A stretch of DNA of 64,000 nucleotides, taken from NCBI GenBank assembly GCA_965220835.1, contig OZ244842.1:2666001-2730000 (forward strand). Reading direction: 5' to 3'. This DNA is from Azophilus sp965220835. GTDB taxonomy: Bacteria; Pseudomonadota; Gammaproteobacteria; Pseudomonadales; Azotimanducaceae. The position numbers and the translations under genes are program-made. The notes beneath the pieces were generated by a model. That model was not told where the DNA came from, did no database searches, and saw nothing but the letters and a program-made list of their open reading frames with translations. How positions within the stretch are numbered: position 1 is the stretch's first letter; each line of letters begins with the position of its first letter. This document shows, in pieces, positions 48,390-57,652 of this stretch.

Positions 48390-49799
48390 ATGCGCCCCTT
48401 GGCTGATGCCGTGTCGGGGTTCATCTTCTTCACCGTGCCAGTCGCCGGCGCCGACCTGCCGTTGATCGTCGTCTGGCTGATCTGGGCTGGCGTGTTCTTC
48501 ACCGTCTACCTGCGGCTGGTGAACATCCGCGGCTTCAAGCACGCCGTGGACCTGGTGCGCGGCAAGCACAAGGCGCCCGGCGACCCGGGCGAAATCAGCC
48601 AGTTTCAAGCGCTGACCACCGCAGTGTCCGGCACCGTCGGCATCGGCAACATCGCCGGCGTCGCCGTCGCCATTTCCTTGGGCGGCCCCGGCGCCACCCT
48701 GTGGCTCATCGTCGCCGGATTCCTGGGCATGTCCACCAAGCTCGCGGAATGCACCTTGGCGGTCATGTACCGCCGCGAGCGGGACGGGCAAGTGTCAGGT
48801 GGCCCCATGTACTATCTGGAGCGCGGCCTCGCAGCCCGCAACTGGCCCAAAGTGGGCCATGCCCTGGGCCTGTTCTACGCCGCCGCCATGGTCATCGGCT
48901 GCCTTGGCATCGGCAACATGTTTCAGTCCAACCAGGCCACCGCCATCCTCATCGACGTCACCGGCGGCGCCAACAGCGTCTTCGCCGGCCGCGCCTGGCT
49001 GGTGGGACTGCTGCTGGCGGCCGGCGTGGGGTTGGTGATCATCGGCGGCATTCGCACCATCGCCAACACCACCGCCAAGCTGGTGCCCGCCATGGCCATG
49101 CTCTACGTGCTCAGCGCGCTCACCATCATCGCGCTGAACGCCGAGGCGCTGCCGGGCGCATTCGCCGCCATATGGAACGGCGCCTTCTCTCCCCAAGGGG
49201 TGGCCGGCGGCGCCTTGGGCGTGATGATCCTCGGTTTTCGCCGGGCGGTGTTCTCCAACGAGGCGGGCTTGGGCTCGGCGGCCATCGCCCACGCCGCCGC
49301 GCGCACGGCAGCGCCGGCAAGCGAGGGATTCGTCGCCCTGCTGGAGCCCTTCATCGACACCGTGGTGATCTGCACCCTGACGGCGCTGGTGATCATCACC
49401 ACCGTGTACGACCCAGCGCTGGCGGGCAGCGGCGTCAGCGGCATTGAACTCACCACCCGGGCGTTCGCAAGCACCCTGTCCTGGTCGCCGATTCCGCTGT
49501 CCATCGCCGCCATCCTGTTCGCCTACTCCACCATGCTGGCCTGGTCCTACTATGGCTTGAAGGCGTTCACCTACTTGGTGGGCGAGCGCCGCGGCGCCGA
49601 ATTGGGCTTCAAGCTGTTCTTTTTGACTTTCGTGGTGCTTGGCAGCAGCATTCAACTCGGTGCCTTGGTCGACCTGTCGGACGCCTTGGTGTTCGTGGTG
49701 GCCATCCCCAACCTGTTGGGCCTCTACCTGATGGCCCCGGTGATTCGCCGCGAGCTGATCAGCTACGAACGGCGCCTGCGCCAAGCGACGCGGCCGTAG
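48390..49799 (+). CDS. Alanine/glycine:cation symporter (AGCS family)
   Basis: A sodium-coupled amino-acid transporter, 469 residues, about eleven membrane helices. Family hallmarks: LRLVNIRGFKHAVDLV, LTTAVSGTVGIGNIAGVAVA (substrate/sodium-binding unwound helix), GGPGATLWLIVAGFLGMSTK (partial), GGPMYYLERGL, and FSNEAGLGSAAIAHAAART near the middle. Function: uptake of alanine, glycine or related amino acids. ATG 48390 is the first good start; the frame is open a little farther upstream (to an ATT at 48366), so a few residues could be missing. It is followed at 8 bases by the alpha/beta hydrolase gene. Confidence 0.93.
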   Translation: MRPLADAVSGFIFFTVPVAGADLPLIVVWLIWAGVFFTVYLRLVNIRGFKHAVDLVRGKHKAPGDPGEISQFQALTTAVSGTVGIGNIAGVAVAISLGGPGATLWLIVAGFLGMSTKLAECTLAVMYRRERDGQVSGGPMYYLERGLAARNWPKVGHALGLFYAAAMVIGCLGIGNMFQSNQATAILIDVTGGANSVFAGRAWLVGLLLAAGVGLVIIGGIRTIANTTAKLVPAMAMLYVLSALTIIALNAEALPGAFAAIWNGAFSPQGVAGGALGVMILGFRRAVFSNEAGLGSAAIAHAAARTAAPASEGFVALLEPFIDTVVICTLTALVIITTVYDPALAGSGVSGIELTTRAFASTLSWSPIPLSIAAILFAYSTMLAWSYYGLKAFTYLVGERRGAELGFKLFFLTFVVLGSSIQLGALVDLSDALVFVVAIPNLLGLYLMAPVIRRELISYERRLRQATRP

Positions 49800-49807
49800 A
49801 CTGCAAA

Positions 49808-50719
49808 ATGAGCCAAAACCAACCAAAACGAGGACAATCGCAACGACCCATGGAAGGACCCACATCGCACATCTACTTCTCGCAACGGCTGCGGCTGCAC
49901 TACGTGGATTGGGGCAACGAAGGTGCGCCGCCCATGCTGCTGGTGCATGGCGGCCGCGACCACTGCCGAAACTGGGACTGGGTGGCCCAAGCCTTCCGCG
50001 ATGACTACCACATCATTGCGCCGGACCTGCGCGGACACGGGGATTCCCAATGGCTGCTGGGCGGCAGCTACGACCACGTGGACTACGTTTACGACATCGC
50101 CCAACTCCTGCACCAACGCCAGCACACCCCGGTGACCATCATCAGCCACTCCTTGGGCGGCTCCATTTCACTGCTCTACACCGGCCTGTATCCGGAAACG
50201 GTTGCCCGCTTGGTGTCAATCGAAGGCATGGGGCCGCCGCCGAGCATCGTGGAGGAGCGCATCAATCAGCCCGCCGCCGATCGTCTCACCCATTGGATAG
50301 CGGACCTGCGCCGCATCGCCGGGCGCATTCCGCGCCGCTACAAGTCCTTGGAGGAGGCCTACGAGCGGATGCAAACCGAAAACCCGCACCTCACCGAGAC
50401 CCAAGCCCGCCACCTCACCATTCACGGCAGCAACCAAAACGAGGACGGCACCTACAGCTGGAAGTTCGACAACTACGTTCGCGCCTTTCCGCCAGTCGGG
50501 CTGCCCTATGAGGAGCAGCAGCAACTGCACGGTCGCATCAGCTGCCCCACGCTGCTGTTCCATGGCCAGGAAAGCTGGGCCTCCAACCCAGCGGAGGACG
50601 GCCGGGTCAAGAATTTCCAAAACGCCCAAGTGGCCAGCGTGGCCAATGCCGGGCATTGGGTTCACCATGACCAGCTTGATGAGTTCCTCAGGATCACCCG
50701 GGACTTTCTGGCGGGCTGA
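49808..50719 (+). CDS. Alpha/beta hydrolase
   Basis: A cytoplasmic serine hydrolase, 303 residues. The oxyanion loop is LLVHGGRDHCRNWDWVA, followed by IIAPDLRGHGDSQ, the nucleophile elbow IISHSLGGSISL (SxSxGG), and the catalytic His in NAGHWVHHDQL near the C-terminus; the Asp is expected around TLLFHGQESW or the following loop. The closest similarity in style is to epoxide hydrolase and meta-cleavage hydrolases; substrate unknown. The first 15 residues (polar, Gln-rich) may be absent if translation starts at the internal ATG MEGPTS. It precedes the CinA-like fusion gene by only three bases. Confidence 0.9.
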   Translation: MSQNQPKRGQSQRPMEGPTSHIYFSQRLRLHYVDWGNEGAPPMLLVHGGRDHCRNWDWVAQAFRDDYHIIAPDLRGHGDSQWLLGGSYDHVDYVYDIAQLLHQRQHTPVTIISHSLGGSISLLYTGLYPETVARLVSIEGMGPPPSIVEERINQPAADRLTHWIADLRRIAGRIPRRYKSLEEAYERMQTENPHLTETQARHLTIHGSNQNEDGTYSWKFDNYVRAFPPVGLPYEEQQQLHGRISCPTLLFHGQESWASNPAEDGRVKNFQNAQVASVANAGHWVHHDQLDEFLRITRDFLAG

Positions 50720-50722
50720 CTC

Positions 50723-51778
50723 TTGACTGAGCGGGCCCGGCTGCTGCACGACAGCCCGTGGCAGGGGACCGTGCACTTGACCGGCGGCGGCGCCGGCCTG
50801 CTCAGCGAGCTGCTCGCCGAAGCCGGTGCCTCGCGCACCCTCATCGAAGCCCGGGTGCCCTACGCTGAAGGCAGCCTGGAGGCCCTGCTCGGCGGCCGGC
50901 CCGACCAAGCCTGCAGCGCGCCAACCGCCCGGGCCCTGGCCATGGCCGCCTTCCAGCGTTCGCTGCGCTTCGGGGCCCGGCCTGCCTTCGGCTTTGGCAT
51001 CACCGCCAGCCTCGCCACCGACCGGCTGAAGCGGGGCCCTTGCCGCGCCCATCTCGCGGTGCAGACCCTAGGCCACACGGCACAGACGAAGATCGCACTG
51101 CAAGGCACGCGCGGCGAACAGGAGGCGACCTTGGTGGACTTCGCATGGCACACCCTGCTGGACGCCCTGGCGCTAAGCAACCCCCCACAGACCACGCTGG
51201 AGCAGGTGGCTGCCCCGAGTGAATGGCAAGCCCTGATCGACGGAAGCCGCCGTTCCACGCCTGCCCCGCAAACTCCGTCGCTCATTCTGTCCGGTTCCTT
51301 CAACCCCCTGCATGATGGCCATCGGCGCATGATGGCGATTGCTGAATCCCGGCTGGGACAGGCGGGCGTCTTCGAACTCTCGGTGGAAAACCCGGACAAG
51401 CCGCTGCTGGACTACATCGAGATTCATCAACGGCTGACGCAGTTCCAAGGCAATGTTCGCCTCACCCGGCTGCCTACCTTCCGCGACAAGGCATCCGAGT
51501 TTTCGGGCGCCACCTTCGCCGTCGGCATCGACACCCTGCTGCGCATTGCCGACCCACGCTACTACGGCGGCGAAGCCCAACGCGACGAAGCAGTGGCCGC
51601 CATGCTCGAAGCCGGCGTGTCGTTTTTGGTCTTTGGACGCCTCGTTGGCGGCACCTTCCAGGGCTTAAGCCGGGCCACATTGCCGGCCGCCCTCAACGGC
51701 GCCTGCGCGGAAGTCACCGAGGACGAGTTCCGCACCGACCTATCCTCCACAGAGCTACGTCGGCGAACCTTGGGTTAA
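50723..51778 (+). CDS. CinA-like domain fused to a nucleotidyltransferase (NMNAT-like)
   Basis: A 351-residue two-domain protein from a TTG start. Residues about 15-155 resemble the CinA C-terminal (NMN amidase-like) fold: LTGGGAGLLSELLAEAGAS, APTARALAMAAFQRSL, FGFGITASLATDR. The usual amidase Ser loop seems to be replaced by TGGGAG. Residues about 186-350 form a Rossmann nucleotidyltransferase with ILSGSFNPLHDGHRRM (HxGH-type motif as HDGH) and a terminal DLSSTELRRR resembling the SSTxIR motif of NMN/NaMN adenylyltransferases. If both were active they could handle consecutive pyridine-nucleotide steps; that is inference. The gene follows the hydrolase by three bases. Confidence 0.75.
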   Translation: MTERARLLHDSPWQGTVHLTGGGAGLLSELLAEAGASRTLIEARVPYAEGSLEALLGGRPDQACSAPTARALAMAAFQRSLRFGARPAFGFGITASLATDRLKRGPCRAHLAVQTLGHTAQTKIALQGTRGEQEATLVDFAWHTLLDALALSNPPQTTLEQVAAPSEWQALIDGSRRSTPAPQTPSLILSGSFNPLHDGHRRMMAIAESRLGQAGVFELSVENPDKPLLDYIEIHQRLTQFQGNVRLTRLPTFRDKASEFSGATFAVGIDTLLRIADPRYYGGEAQRDEAVAAMLEAGVSFLVFGRLVGGTFQGLSRATLPAALNGACAEVTEDEFRTDLSSTELRRRTLG

Positions 51779-51847
51779 TCGGAGTTGGGCCACATTGCCC
51801 GGCCAGATCTCCACTTTGGGGAGGAACGGCGCTTCGCTCCTTCCGAG

Positions 51848-51862
51848 AGGGCGGGACGCCCT
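51848..51862. terminator. Hairpin between convergent genes
   Basis: AGGGCG-GGA-CGCCCT forms a 6-bp perfect stem that ends on the first base of the glycosylase stop codon (51862-51864). No T-run follows, so it is a weak or Rho-assisted terminator at best. Similar GGGCG(G)GACGCCC palindromes occur near 35402 and 56406. Confidence 0.4.
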
Positions 51863-52833
51863 TACTCCAGATCCTCCAGCCGCTTGGGCCAGTTGTCCTT
51901 CAGCAGGCGGGAGAGCGAGCGGTCGGCCAGCAAACGGCCATCGGTCTGGCAACGGGCGCAGTAGTTGGCTTCGTTCTCCGCATAGACGATGCGCTGCACG
52001 GGGGAGCCACAACGCGGGCAAGGCTGGCGGTACTTGCCATGCACGGCCATGGCCTCGTGGAAGGCGGTGACCTTGGCGGGGAACCGGTCCCCCGCCTCTA
52101 GGCGCAGGCGTTCAGTCCATTCCGTCAGCACCGACCGGCAGGCGTTGAACAGCCGTTCGGCCTCCTCATCGCTGAGGGCGCCGGCCCGCTTAAACGGCGA
52201 CAAGCCGGCTGTGAGCAGGATTTCATCGGAATAGGCGTTGCCGATGCCCGCCAGCACGCGCTGGTCAGTCAGCGCCCGCTTAAGGGTGTGGTTGGCGTTG
52301 CGCAGGCGCTCCGCAAACGCCCCCAGATCAACTTGCAGCACCTCCAGCCCGCCCGGATTCAAGGCCGCCAACCCGTCCCGCCCCCGCACGAATCGCAGGG
52401 CGGCGCGCTTCTTCTTGCTGGCCTCCGTGAAGACCAGCGTGCCGGTGGAGAAGTCGAACAGCGCCAGCGCGTTGCGGCTGGGCTTGCGCACGGTCTTCCT
52501 TGGACTATTGGAGACGGCCCCGCCACGGCCAGAATGCGCCTTCAACCCGGGCTGCGCACCACTCCGGGGCGTGCTCGGGGCTTCCCCGTGCCATTGCAGG
52601 CGGCCGGAGACCATCAGGTGCATGACCATGAAGCAGCCGCCTTCCAACTCTAGCACGATCTGCTTCGCCAAGCGGCTGACGCCCTGCACCCGCAGCCCGC
52701 GCACTTCATCCACGCTGGGCGTCACTGAACGCAGCACGAAAGGGCTGACCAGGCGCACGTCGTCCAAGGTGGCGCCCGCCAGCCGGGTTTCAAGGTGCTC
52801 CAAGTAGACCGTTAGATCCGGCATCTCAGGCAC
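51862..52833 (-). CDS. Fpg/Nei-family DNA glycosylase
   Basis: A bifunctional base-excision repair glycosylase, 323 residues. After Met removal the N-terminus is PEMPDLTVYLEHLETRL, giving the catalytic Pro and Glu. A lysine for the beta1 loop is in SRLAKQIVLEL, the H2TH region is LAGIGNAYSDEILLTAGLSP, and a Zn finger ends the protein (CPRCGSPVQRIVYAENEANY, with CARC after it). An insertion of about 40 residues (roughly 85-122, Ser/Gly/Arg-rich) separates beta strands and is unusual. Likely substrates are oxidised bases in DNA. It overlaps the upstream MATE gene by 8 bases. Confidence 0.88.
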   Translation of the reverse strand: MPEMPDLTVYLEHLETRLAGATLDDVRLVSPFVLRSVTPSVDEVRGLRVQGVSRLAKQIVLELEGGCFMVMHLMVSGRLQWHGEAPSTPRSGAQPGLKAHSGRGGAVSNSPRKTVRKPSRNALALFDFSTGTLVFTEASKKKRAALRFVRGRDGLAALNPGGLEVLQVDLGAFAERLRNANHTLKRALTDQRVLAGIGNAYSDEILLTAGLSPFKRAGALSDEEAERLFNACRSVLTEWTERLRLEAGDRFPAKVTAFHEAMAVHGKYRQPCPRCGSPVQRIVYAENEANYCARCQTDGRLLADRSLSRLLKDNWPKRLEDLE

Positions 52834-54184
52834 GCTGCAGATCCTCCATGGACACGGCCGTGCGCCAGCGGCCGCGGCGGAAACGCACCACCAGCATCAG
52901 GGTCTTGAGCAGATAGTCGCCTACCATGGCCGAGTACACCCAAACCACCGGAAGCTCCAGATAGGTGAACAGCGCAGCCAAGCCGCAACGCATGCCCACC
53001 AAGCCGCAGAAGGTGGCGACTAGCGGAAAGCGCGTGTCACCTGCACCGCGCAGGGCGCCGCCCAGCGCAAACTCCACCGCCAGCATGGGCATCATGGCAC
53101 CCAACACGTAAATCAAGATGATGGTGTAGCGCACGGTCAAGGGCTCATCGCCAATGAAGTAAGCGGCCAAGTCCCCCGCGAACAGCGCCACCAGAAAGCC
53201 CAAGCCGCCCATGGTCAGGGTAGCCAGAGCACAGGCCCGCCAGCCGCTGCGCACCGCGCCCGGATAGTCGCCAGCGCCCAGATGCTGGCCCACCAAGGTG
53301 GAGCCGGCGATGGAGAAGCCAAACCCCACGGTGATGCAGACCATGAGCAGGTTGCCGCCCACGTTGTAGGCGGCGAAGGCCTCGGTGCCGTAGAAGTTGC
53401 CGATCAGCATCAGAAAAATGAAGAAGCCGACCTGGAAGACCACCTGCTCCGCCGCAGCCGGATAGCCAATGTCCAGCAGGCGGCGCAGCCGGGCGCGCCG
53501 CCACCAGCCACCGCCAACGTGGCGAACGCGGAACTTTTGGTTCAGCCACAGAAAAAGCAAAACCGCACCGCCAACGCTGAAGGAAATGCCCGCCGCCGCA
53601 GCCACGCCCGCCACCCCCAAGGCCGGGAAACCGTAGTGGCCGAAGATCAGCACATAGAGCAGGGGCAGGTTCAGCAGGTTGACGCCAACGCCGATCCACA
53701 AGGGCGACCAAGCATCGCCGGAGGCGCGCAACGCAGCGCTCAAAATGAAGTTGACGGCAAAGGCCAGGTTGAACCAGCTGAACATGCGAATGTTGGACGC
53801 CGCCAAGTCTAAGGTCACCGGGTCCAAGCCGAAGAGGCTGGCAACCGGCCGTGCGGCAGTGACCCCAATCACCATCACCACCAAGGCAAACAGCCCCGCC
53901 AGTGCCAGCGACGCCATGGTTACGCGGCTGGCCTCCTTGTAGTCCCCAGCGCCCCAAGCCCGGGCGACGAGGGCGGTGGTGCCGGCGCTGACGGCAATCA
54001 GGATTGCCTGCATGGCGAAGAACACCCGTTGGCCCGCGCCGACCGCGGCCAGTGCCTCCGGGCCCAGCACGCCGACGAACTTGGTCTGCACCAAGGCCAC
54101 GCCGCTGAAGGCCAGGTTTCCGAGAATGGATGGAAAAGCCAACGCCCAGACACCTGGCGGCGGCTGGCCTGCTTGTTCAGGCAT
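52826..54184 (-). CDS. MATE-family efflux transporter
   Basis: A multidrug or metabolite exporter of 452 residues with twelve hydrophobic helices in two bundles. Recognisable features: PSILGNLAFSGVALVQTKFV at the start, GAGQRVFFAMQAILIAVSAG (partial) with TALVARAWGAGDYKEA, the same theme in the second half as STLVGQHLGAGDYPGAVRSG, and ALGGALRGAGDTRFPL. The ATG at 54184 gives the usual short cytoplasmic N-terminus; earlier starts add 32 Arg-rich residues. Its 3' end overlaps the glycosylase gene by 8 bases, so they share a transcript. Confidence 0.9.
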   Translation of the reverse strand: MPEQAGQPPPGVWALAFPSILGNLAFSGVALVQTKFVGVLGPEALAAVGAGQRVFFAMQAILIAVSAGTTALVARAWGAGDYKEASRVTMASLALAGLFALVVMVIGVTAARPVASLFGLDPVTLDLAASNIRMFSWFNLAFAVNFILSAALRASGDAWSPLWIGVGVNLLNLPLLYVLIFGHYGFPALGVAGVAAAAGISFSVGGAVLLFLWLNQKFRVRHVGGGWWRRARLRRLLDIGYPAAAEQVVFQVGFFIFLMLIGNFYGTEAFAAYNVGGNLLMVCITVGFGFSIAGSTLVGQHLGAGDYPGAVRSGWRACALATLTMGGLGFLVALFAGDLAAYFIGDEPLTVRYTIILIYVLGAMMPMLAVEFALGGALRGAGDTRFPLVATFCGLVGMRCGLAALFTYLELPVVWVYSAMVGDYLLKTLMLVVRFRRGRWRTAVSMEDLQRA

Positions 54185-54501
54185 CACTTTCGATTTAGAC
54201 ACGATTGGCCATCGGCTCCGTTCGATCCGGGTCAGGCTTAGAATCCGGCGCCCTGCCCAGTGCCGTTTCGAGGGCGCCAACCCGCACCTTGGGTGCGTGT
54301 CGGTTAGTGGGGCCCGCTCTCCAACGCGCCACGCCCATCCCAGTGTCCTCCCCCGGAGCGGGTGCGAACCGAAGGTTCGGCCCAGCCTGCCCTCCGCTGA
54401 ATCCTAGCGGCAAGCTGAATCAAACTGAGCCACTACCCAGCATTGCATACTGCCTGACCCGATAGGCTAACATGCGGGTTTTGCTTGATGAGGGACGCCC
54501 G

Positions 54502-55311
54502 ATGAGTGAACAACGCCGTTACGATGACATCGCCGTGACACGGAGCGGCCATGTGGCCACCGTCGAAATCCAGCGGCCGCCGCACAACTTCTTCGACCAC
54601 AGCCTGATCGGGCAGATCGCCGACGCCTTCGATGGCCTTGATGAAGATCCCGAGTGCCGGGCCATCGTGCTGGCCGCCCAAGGCAAGTCATTCTGCGCCG
54701 GCGCCAATTTCGGCAGCGGCCAACCCGGCGGCGGCGGCAGCTCTGACTTTACCGAGGAGGGCTTTAGGAACACCACCGGCAAGCTGTACCGGGAAGCCGC
54801 TCGCCTTTACGGCAACAAGAAACCCATCGTCGGCGCCATCCAGGGCGCGGCCATCGGCGGTGGCCTCGGCCTCTCCTTGGTGCCGGACTTTCGAGTGGCC
54901 TCCCCCCAAGCCCGGTTCGGCGCCAACTTCGTCAAGCTGGGCATCCATCAAGGGTTCGGCATCTCGGTCACCCTGCCGCGCTTGGTGGGCCAGCAAGCTG
55001 CCAACCTGATGCTCTACACCGGACGACGGCTGAACGGCGAGCAGGCCCTGGAGATTGGCTTGGTGGACGTTTTGGTCGAACCGGAGAACCTGCGCGCCAA
55101 AGCCGAAGAGCTGGCCCAGGAAATCGCCGAAAACGCACCCTTGGCGATTGTCTCCGTGCGCGCCACGATGCGCGCCGGGCTGGCCGACGCAGTGGCGGAG
55201 GCCACTGAGCACGAGCTTGCGGAGCAGCAGTGGCTCCGCGCCACCCAAGACGCCAGCGAGGGCATCCGCGCAGTTTCAGAACGGCGTCCAGGGAACTTCG
55301 TCGGCGCTTGA
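54502..55311 (+). CDS. Enoyl-CoA hydratase/isomerase (first of two paralogues)
   Basis: A crotonase-fold enzyme, 269 residues. It has VATVEIQRPPHNFFDHSLI, AIVLAAQGKSFCAGANFGSG (oxyanion region), the glycine-rich IVGAIQGAAIGGGLGLSLVP (oxyanion hole GGG), and NEPLAIVS-like ENAPLAIVSVRATMR. ATG 54502 is preferred because GAGGGA precedes it and alignment with the paralogue at 60248 starts there; an upstream ATG at 54472 is possible. The likely reaction is hydration of an enoyl-CoA in a degradation pathway. It stands alone, followed after 100 bases by the luciferase-like gene. Confidence 0.9.
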   Translation: MSEQRRYDDIAVTRSGHVATVEIQRPPHNFFDHSLIGQIADAFDGLDEDPECRAIVLAAQGKSFCAGANFGSGQPGGGGSSDFTEEGFRNTTGKLYREAARLYGNKKPIVGAIQGAAIGGGLGLSLVPDFRVASPQARFGANFVKLGIHQGFGISVTLPRLVGQQAANLMLYTGRRLNGEQALEIGLVDVLVEPENLRAKAEELAQEIAENAPLAIVSVRATMRAGLADAVAEATEHELAEQQWLRATQDASEGIRAVSERRPGNFVGA

Positions 55312-55411
55312 TGACCGTAGGATAGGAAAGCGTTAAAGGAATGTTCCAGGGACAACAAGACGCGCTTGTGCGCAAAGGCGACGTGGGCTGAAAAACGTTA
55401 AGAGGCATGCT

Positions 55412-56287
55412 ATGAAACTAGGGAAGCGGGGCGTCTGGTACTTTTTCGACGGGCTGCCCACCGAGGAGACCTTGCGCACGGCAAGGCGAATTGAAGAGTT
55501 GGGCTACGCCGCCATCTGGCTGCCGGAAACCATCGGCAAGAACCCCTTCGTGCTGGCTTCGCTGCTGTTGGCCAACACCAGCAAGCTGGTCCTTGCCACC
55601 GGCATCGCCAACATCTACCACCGGGAGCCAGGCGTCACGCTGGCCACGCAGATGACCTTGGCCGAGCAGTCCGACAACCGCTTCCTGCTCGGTCTCGGCG
55701 TCTCGCACAAGCCATTGGTGGAAGGCGTGCGCGGCCTCACCTACGGCGCGCCGGTGGCCACCATGCGGGACTATCTTGCCAAGATGGCGGCCTCGCCGTA
55801 CCAAGGCGTACGCCCGTCCGAAGACCCGCCCACCGTCATCGCCGCCTTGGGGCCGAAGATGTTGGGCCTGGCGGCAGAAGCCTGCCAGGGCGCCCACCCG
55901 TATTTCACGTCGCCGGACCACACGGCGATGGCGCGGGAAATCCTCGGGCCGGACGGCTGGCTCTGCGTGGAACAGAAGGTCGTATTGGAGCAGCATCCGC
56001 CCAGGGCCAGAACTGCGGCTCGCGCCGTAGCGCAAATGTACATGGGCCTGCCCAACTACCGGAACAACTGGCTGCGCATGGGCTTGGACGAATCCGACCT
56101 CGACGGCGGCGGCTCCGACCGCTTCATCGACGCCACCGTCGCCTGGGGCACCGCCGAAGCCATCGAGGCCCGCATCCAAGCCCACTTCGATGCCGGCGCC
56201 GACCACGTCTGCATCCAACCAATCAAGGCCGACGGCGAATTCGGTGACTTGGACTGGGCAGCCTTGGAGGCTCTGGCGCCCCAATAA
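55412..56287 (+). CDS. Luciferase-like (LLM) flavin-dependent oxidoreductase, TIGR03620 type
   Basis: A TIM-barrel oxidoreductase of 291 residues. Sequence marks: GVWYFFDGLPTEETLRTARR, the flavin-contact AIWLPETIGKNPFVLA, LVLATGIANIYHREPGVTLA (cis-peptide region), FLLGLGVSHKPLVE and GAHPYFTSPDHT. This matches the F420-linked TIGR03620 group; whether the cofactor is F420 or FMN cannot be told, and F420 genes are not in the window. It probably oxidises a small carbonyl or alcohol substrate. RBS AAGAGG is near the ATG. Downstream, the nitronate monooxygenase is in the opposite orientation. Confidence 0.88.
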   Translation: MKLGKRGVWYFFDGLPTEETLRTARRIEELGYAAIWLPETIGKNPFVLASLLLANTSKLVLATGIANIYHREPGVTLATQMTLAEQSDNRFLLGLGVSHKPLVEGVRGLTYGAPVATMRDYLAKMAASPYQGVRPSEDPPTVIAALGPKMLGLAAEACQGAHPYFTSPDHTAMAREILGPDGWLCVEQKVVLEQHPPRARTAARAVAQMYMGLPNYRNNWLRMGLDESDLDGGGSDRFIDATVAWGTAEAIEARIQAHFDAGADHVCIQPIKADGEFGDLDWAALEALAPQ

Positions 56288-56494
56288 CAGCCCAAGGCAA
56301 TGAAAGGGCAAGGCGTCCTGGAGACAATCAACCGGGGGGATTGAGCAGAAGTTTGGCACCAGATCCGGAGCGCTCCGCCCGCAGGTGGAACTCACTTGAC
56401 TCCAAGCATGGGCGGACGCCCTCCAGCCCAGCTCCCTTCGAAGCCACTCCCGGCAGATGCAATCCGGGCAGGTTCCATGGCTCAGGCGCGCCCG

Positions 56495-57649
56495 TCAGCG
56501 CACGCGGGCCAAGGCTTCCTGGGTGCCCAGCACCAATTCGTCGAAGATTTGCTTGGCCGGGCGCACGGCCTTGATCATGCCGATGCCCTGACCGGCGAAG
56601 CCGGGGTTGACGTCGCCGCGGCCGTCCCGGTTGGCGGCGGCCATGACCGGGCCGGAGATGGTGCCCTGATAAGGCATGGGCAGCGGTTCCTTGCCCTCCC
56701 GCGCCCAATAGTCGGTCCACTTGCTGCGGATGATGCGCGCCGGCTTGCCGGTGACGGAGCGGGAAATGGTGGTGCCCTCCTCGTTGGCATCGACAATCGC
56801 CTGCTTCTGGAAGCCGAAGATGTTGGCCTCTTCGGAAGCCAGGAATGCGGAGCCGATCCAAGCGCCTTGGGCACCCAGCATCATCGCCGCCGCAATGCCG
56901 CGCCCATCGACGATGCCGCCCGCGCCCAGCACGGGCGTATCGCCCACCGCATCCACCACTTGGGGAATGAGGGCGAGGGTGCCGATGGGCGAGTTGTGGC
57001 CGCCGCCGTCGTGGCCTTGGGCGACGATGATGTCCAGCCCCGAAGACTTCACTTGAATGGCGTGACGAACCGCGCCGATGACGGCCATGACCTTGGTGCC
57101 CCCGGCCCGCAGTTCCTGCATCCAAGGCCCAGGGTTGCCGAGCCCCGAGGCGTACACCGGCACCCGCTCCTGCACCACAACTTCCATCTGCGCTTCGAAG
57201 AACGCTTTGGTAAACAAGGCCGGCTCATCGGCGTCCACCCGCCGGCCAAGCAGGTCGCCTTCGGCCGGCGCCATGCCCTCCCGTTCCATGAAGGCGTCCG
57301 CAAACGCCTGCATTTCCGGCAACAGCTCTTGAGGGGTTGGGCCTTCGGTGCCGTCATACTTGGCCCGCCGCACCGATGCGGGCAGCAGCGTATCAACGCC
57401 GAAGGGCTTGTCCGTGAGCTCGCGGGTCTCCCGAATCCAGCGGCGCAGCAGCTTGGGCCCGCAACCGGCAGCGCCAAGCACGCCCAGCCCGCCCGCATTG
57501 GACACGGCCGCCGCCAAGGCCGGGCAACTCGCCCCGCCCATGCCGGCCAGCACGATGGGCTGTTCGATTTCCAGAATCTCGCAAACGCGATTGCCCAACT
57601 TGCGGGCAGCGGACGCTGCCGACCGCCCCGTTTCATTCAACGCAGCCAT
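56495..57649 (-). CDS. Nitronate monooxygenase (2-nitropropane dioxygenase family)
   Basis: An FMN-dependent TIM-barrel enzyme, 384 residues, that oxidises nitronates such as propionate-3-nitronate. Visible: IVLAGMGGASCPALAAAVSNA, AGGLGVLGAAGCGPK, the catalytic/FMN stretch IIVAQGHDGGGHNSPIGTLA with Gly-His, VLGAGGIVDGRGIAAAMMLG and FLASEEANIFGFQK. The C-terminal GPVMAAANRDGRGDVNPGFAG (partial) is shared by a clade common in marine and actinobacterial genomes. The flavin reductase gene lies four bases upstream on the same strand and may supply reduced FMN. Confidence 0.9.
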   Translation of the reverse strand: MAALNETGRSAASAARKLGNRVCEILEIEQPIVLAGMGGASCPALAAAVSNAGGLGVLGAAGCGPKLLRRWIRETRELTDKPFGVDTLLPASVRRAKYDGTEGPTPQELLPEMQAFADAFMEREGMAPAEGDLLGRRVDADEPALFTKAFFEAQMEVVVQERVPVYASGLGNPGPWMQELRAGGTKVMAVIGAVRHAIQVKSSGLDIIVAQGHDGGGHNSPIGTLALIPQVVDAVGDTPVLGAGGIVDGRGIAAAMMLGAQGAWIGSAFLASEEANIFGFQKQAIVDANEEGTTISRSVTGKPARIIRSKWTDYWAREGKEPLPMPYQGTISGPVMAAANRDGRGDVNPGFAGQGIGMIKAVRPAKQIFDELVLGTQEALARVR

Positions 57650-57652
57650 GGT

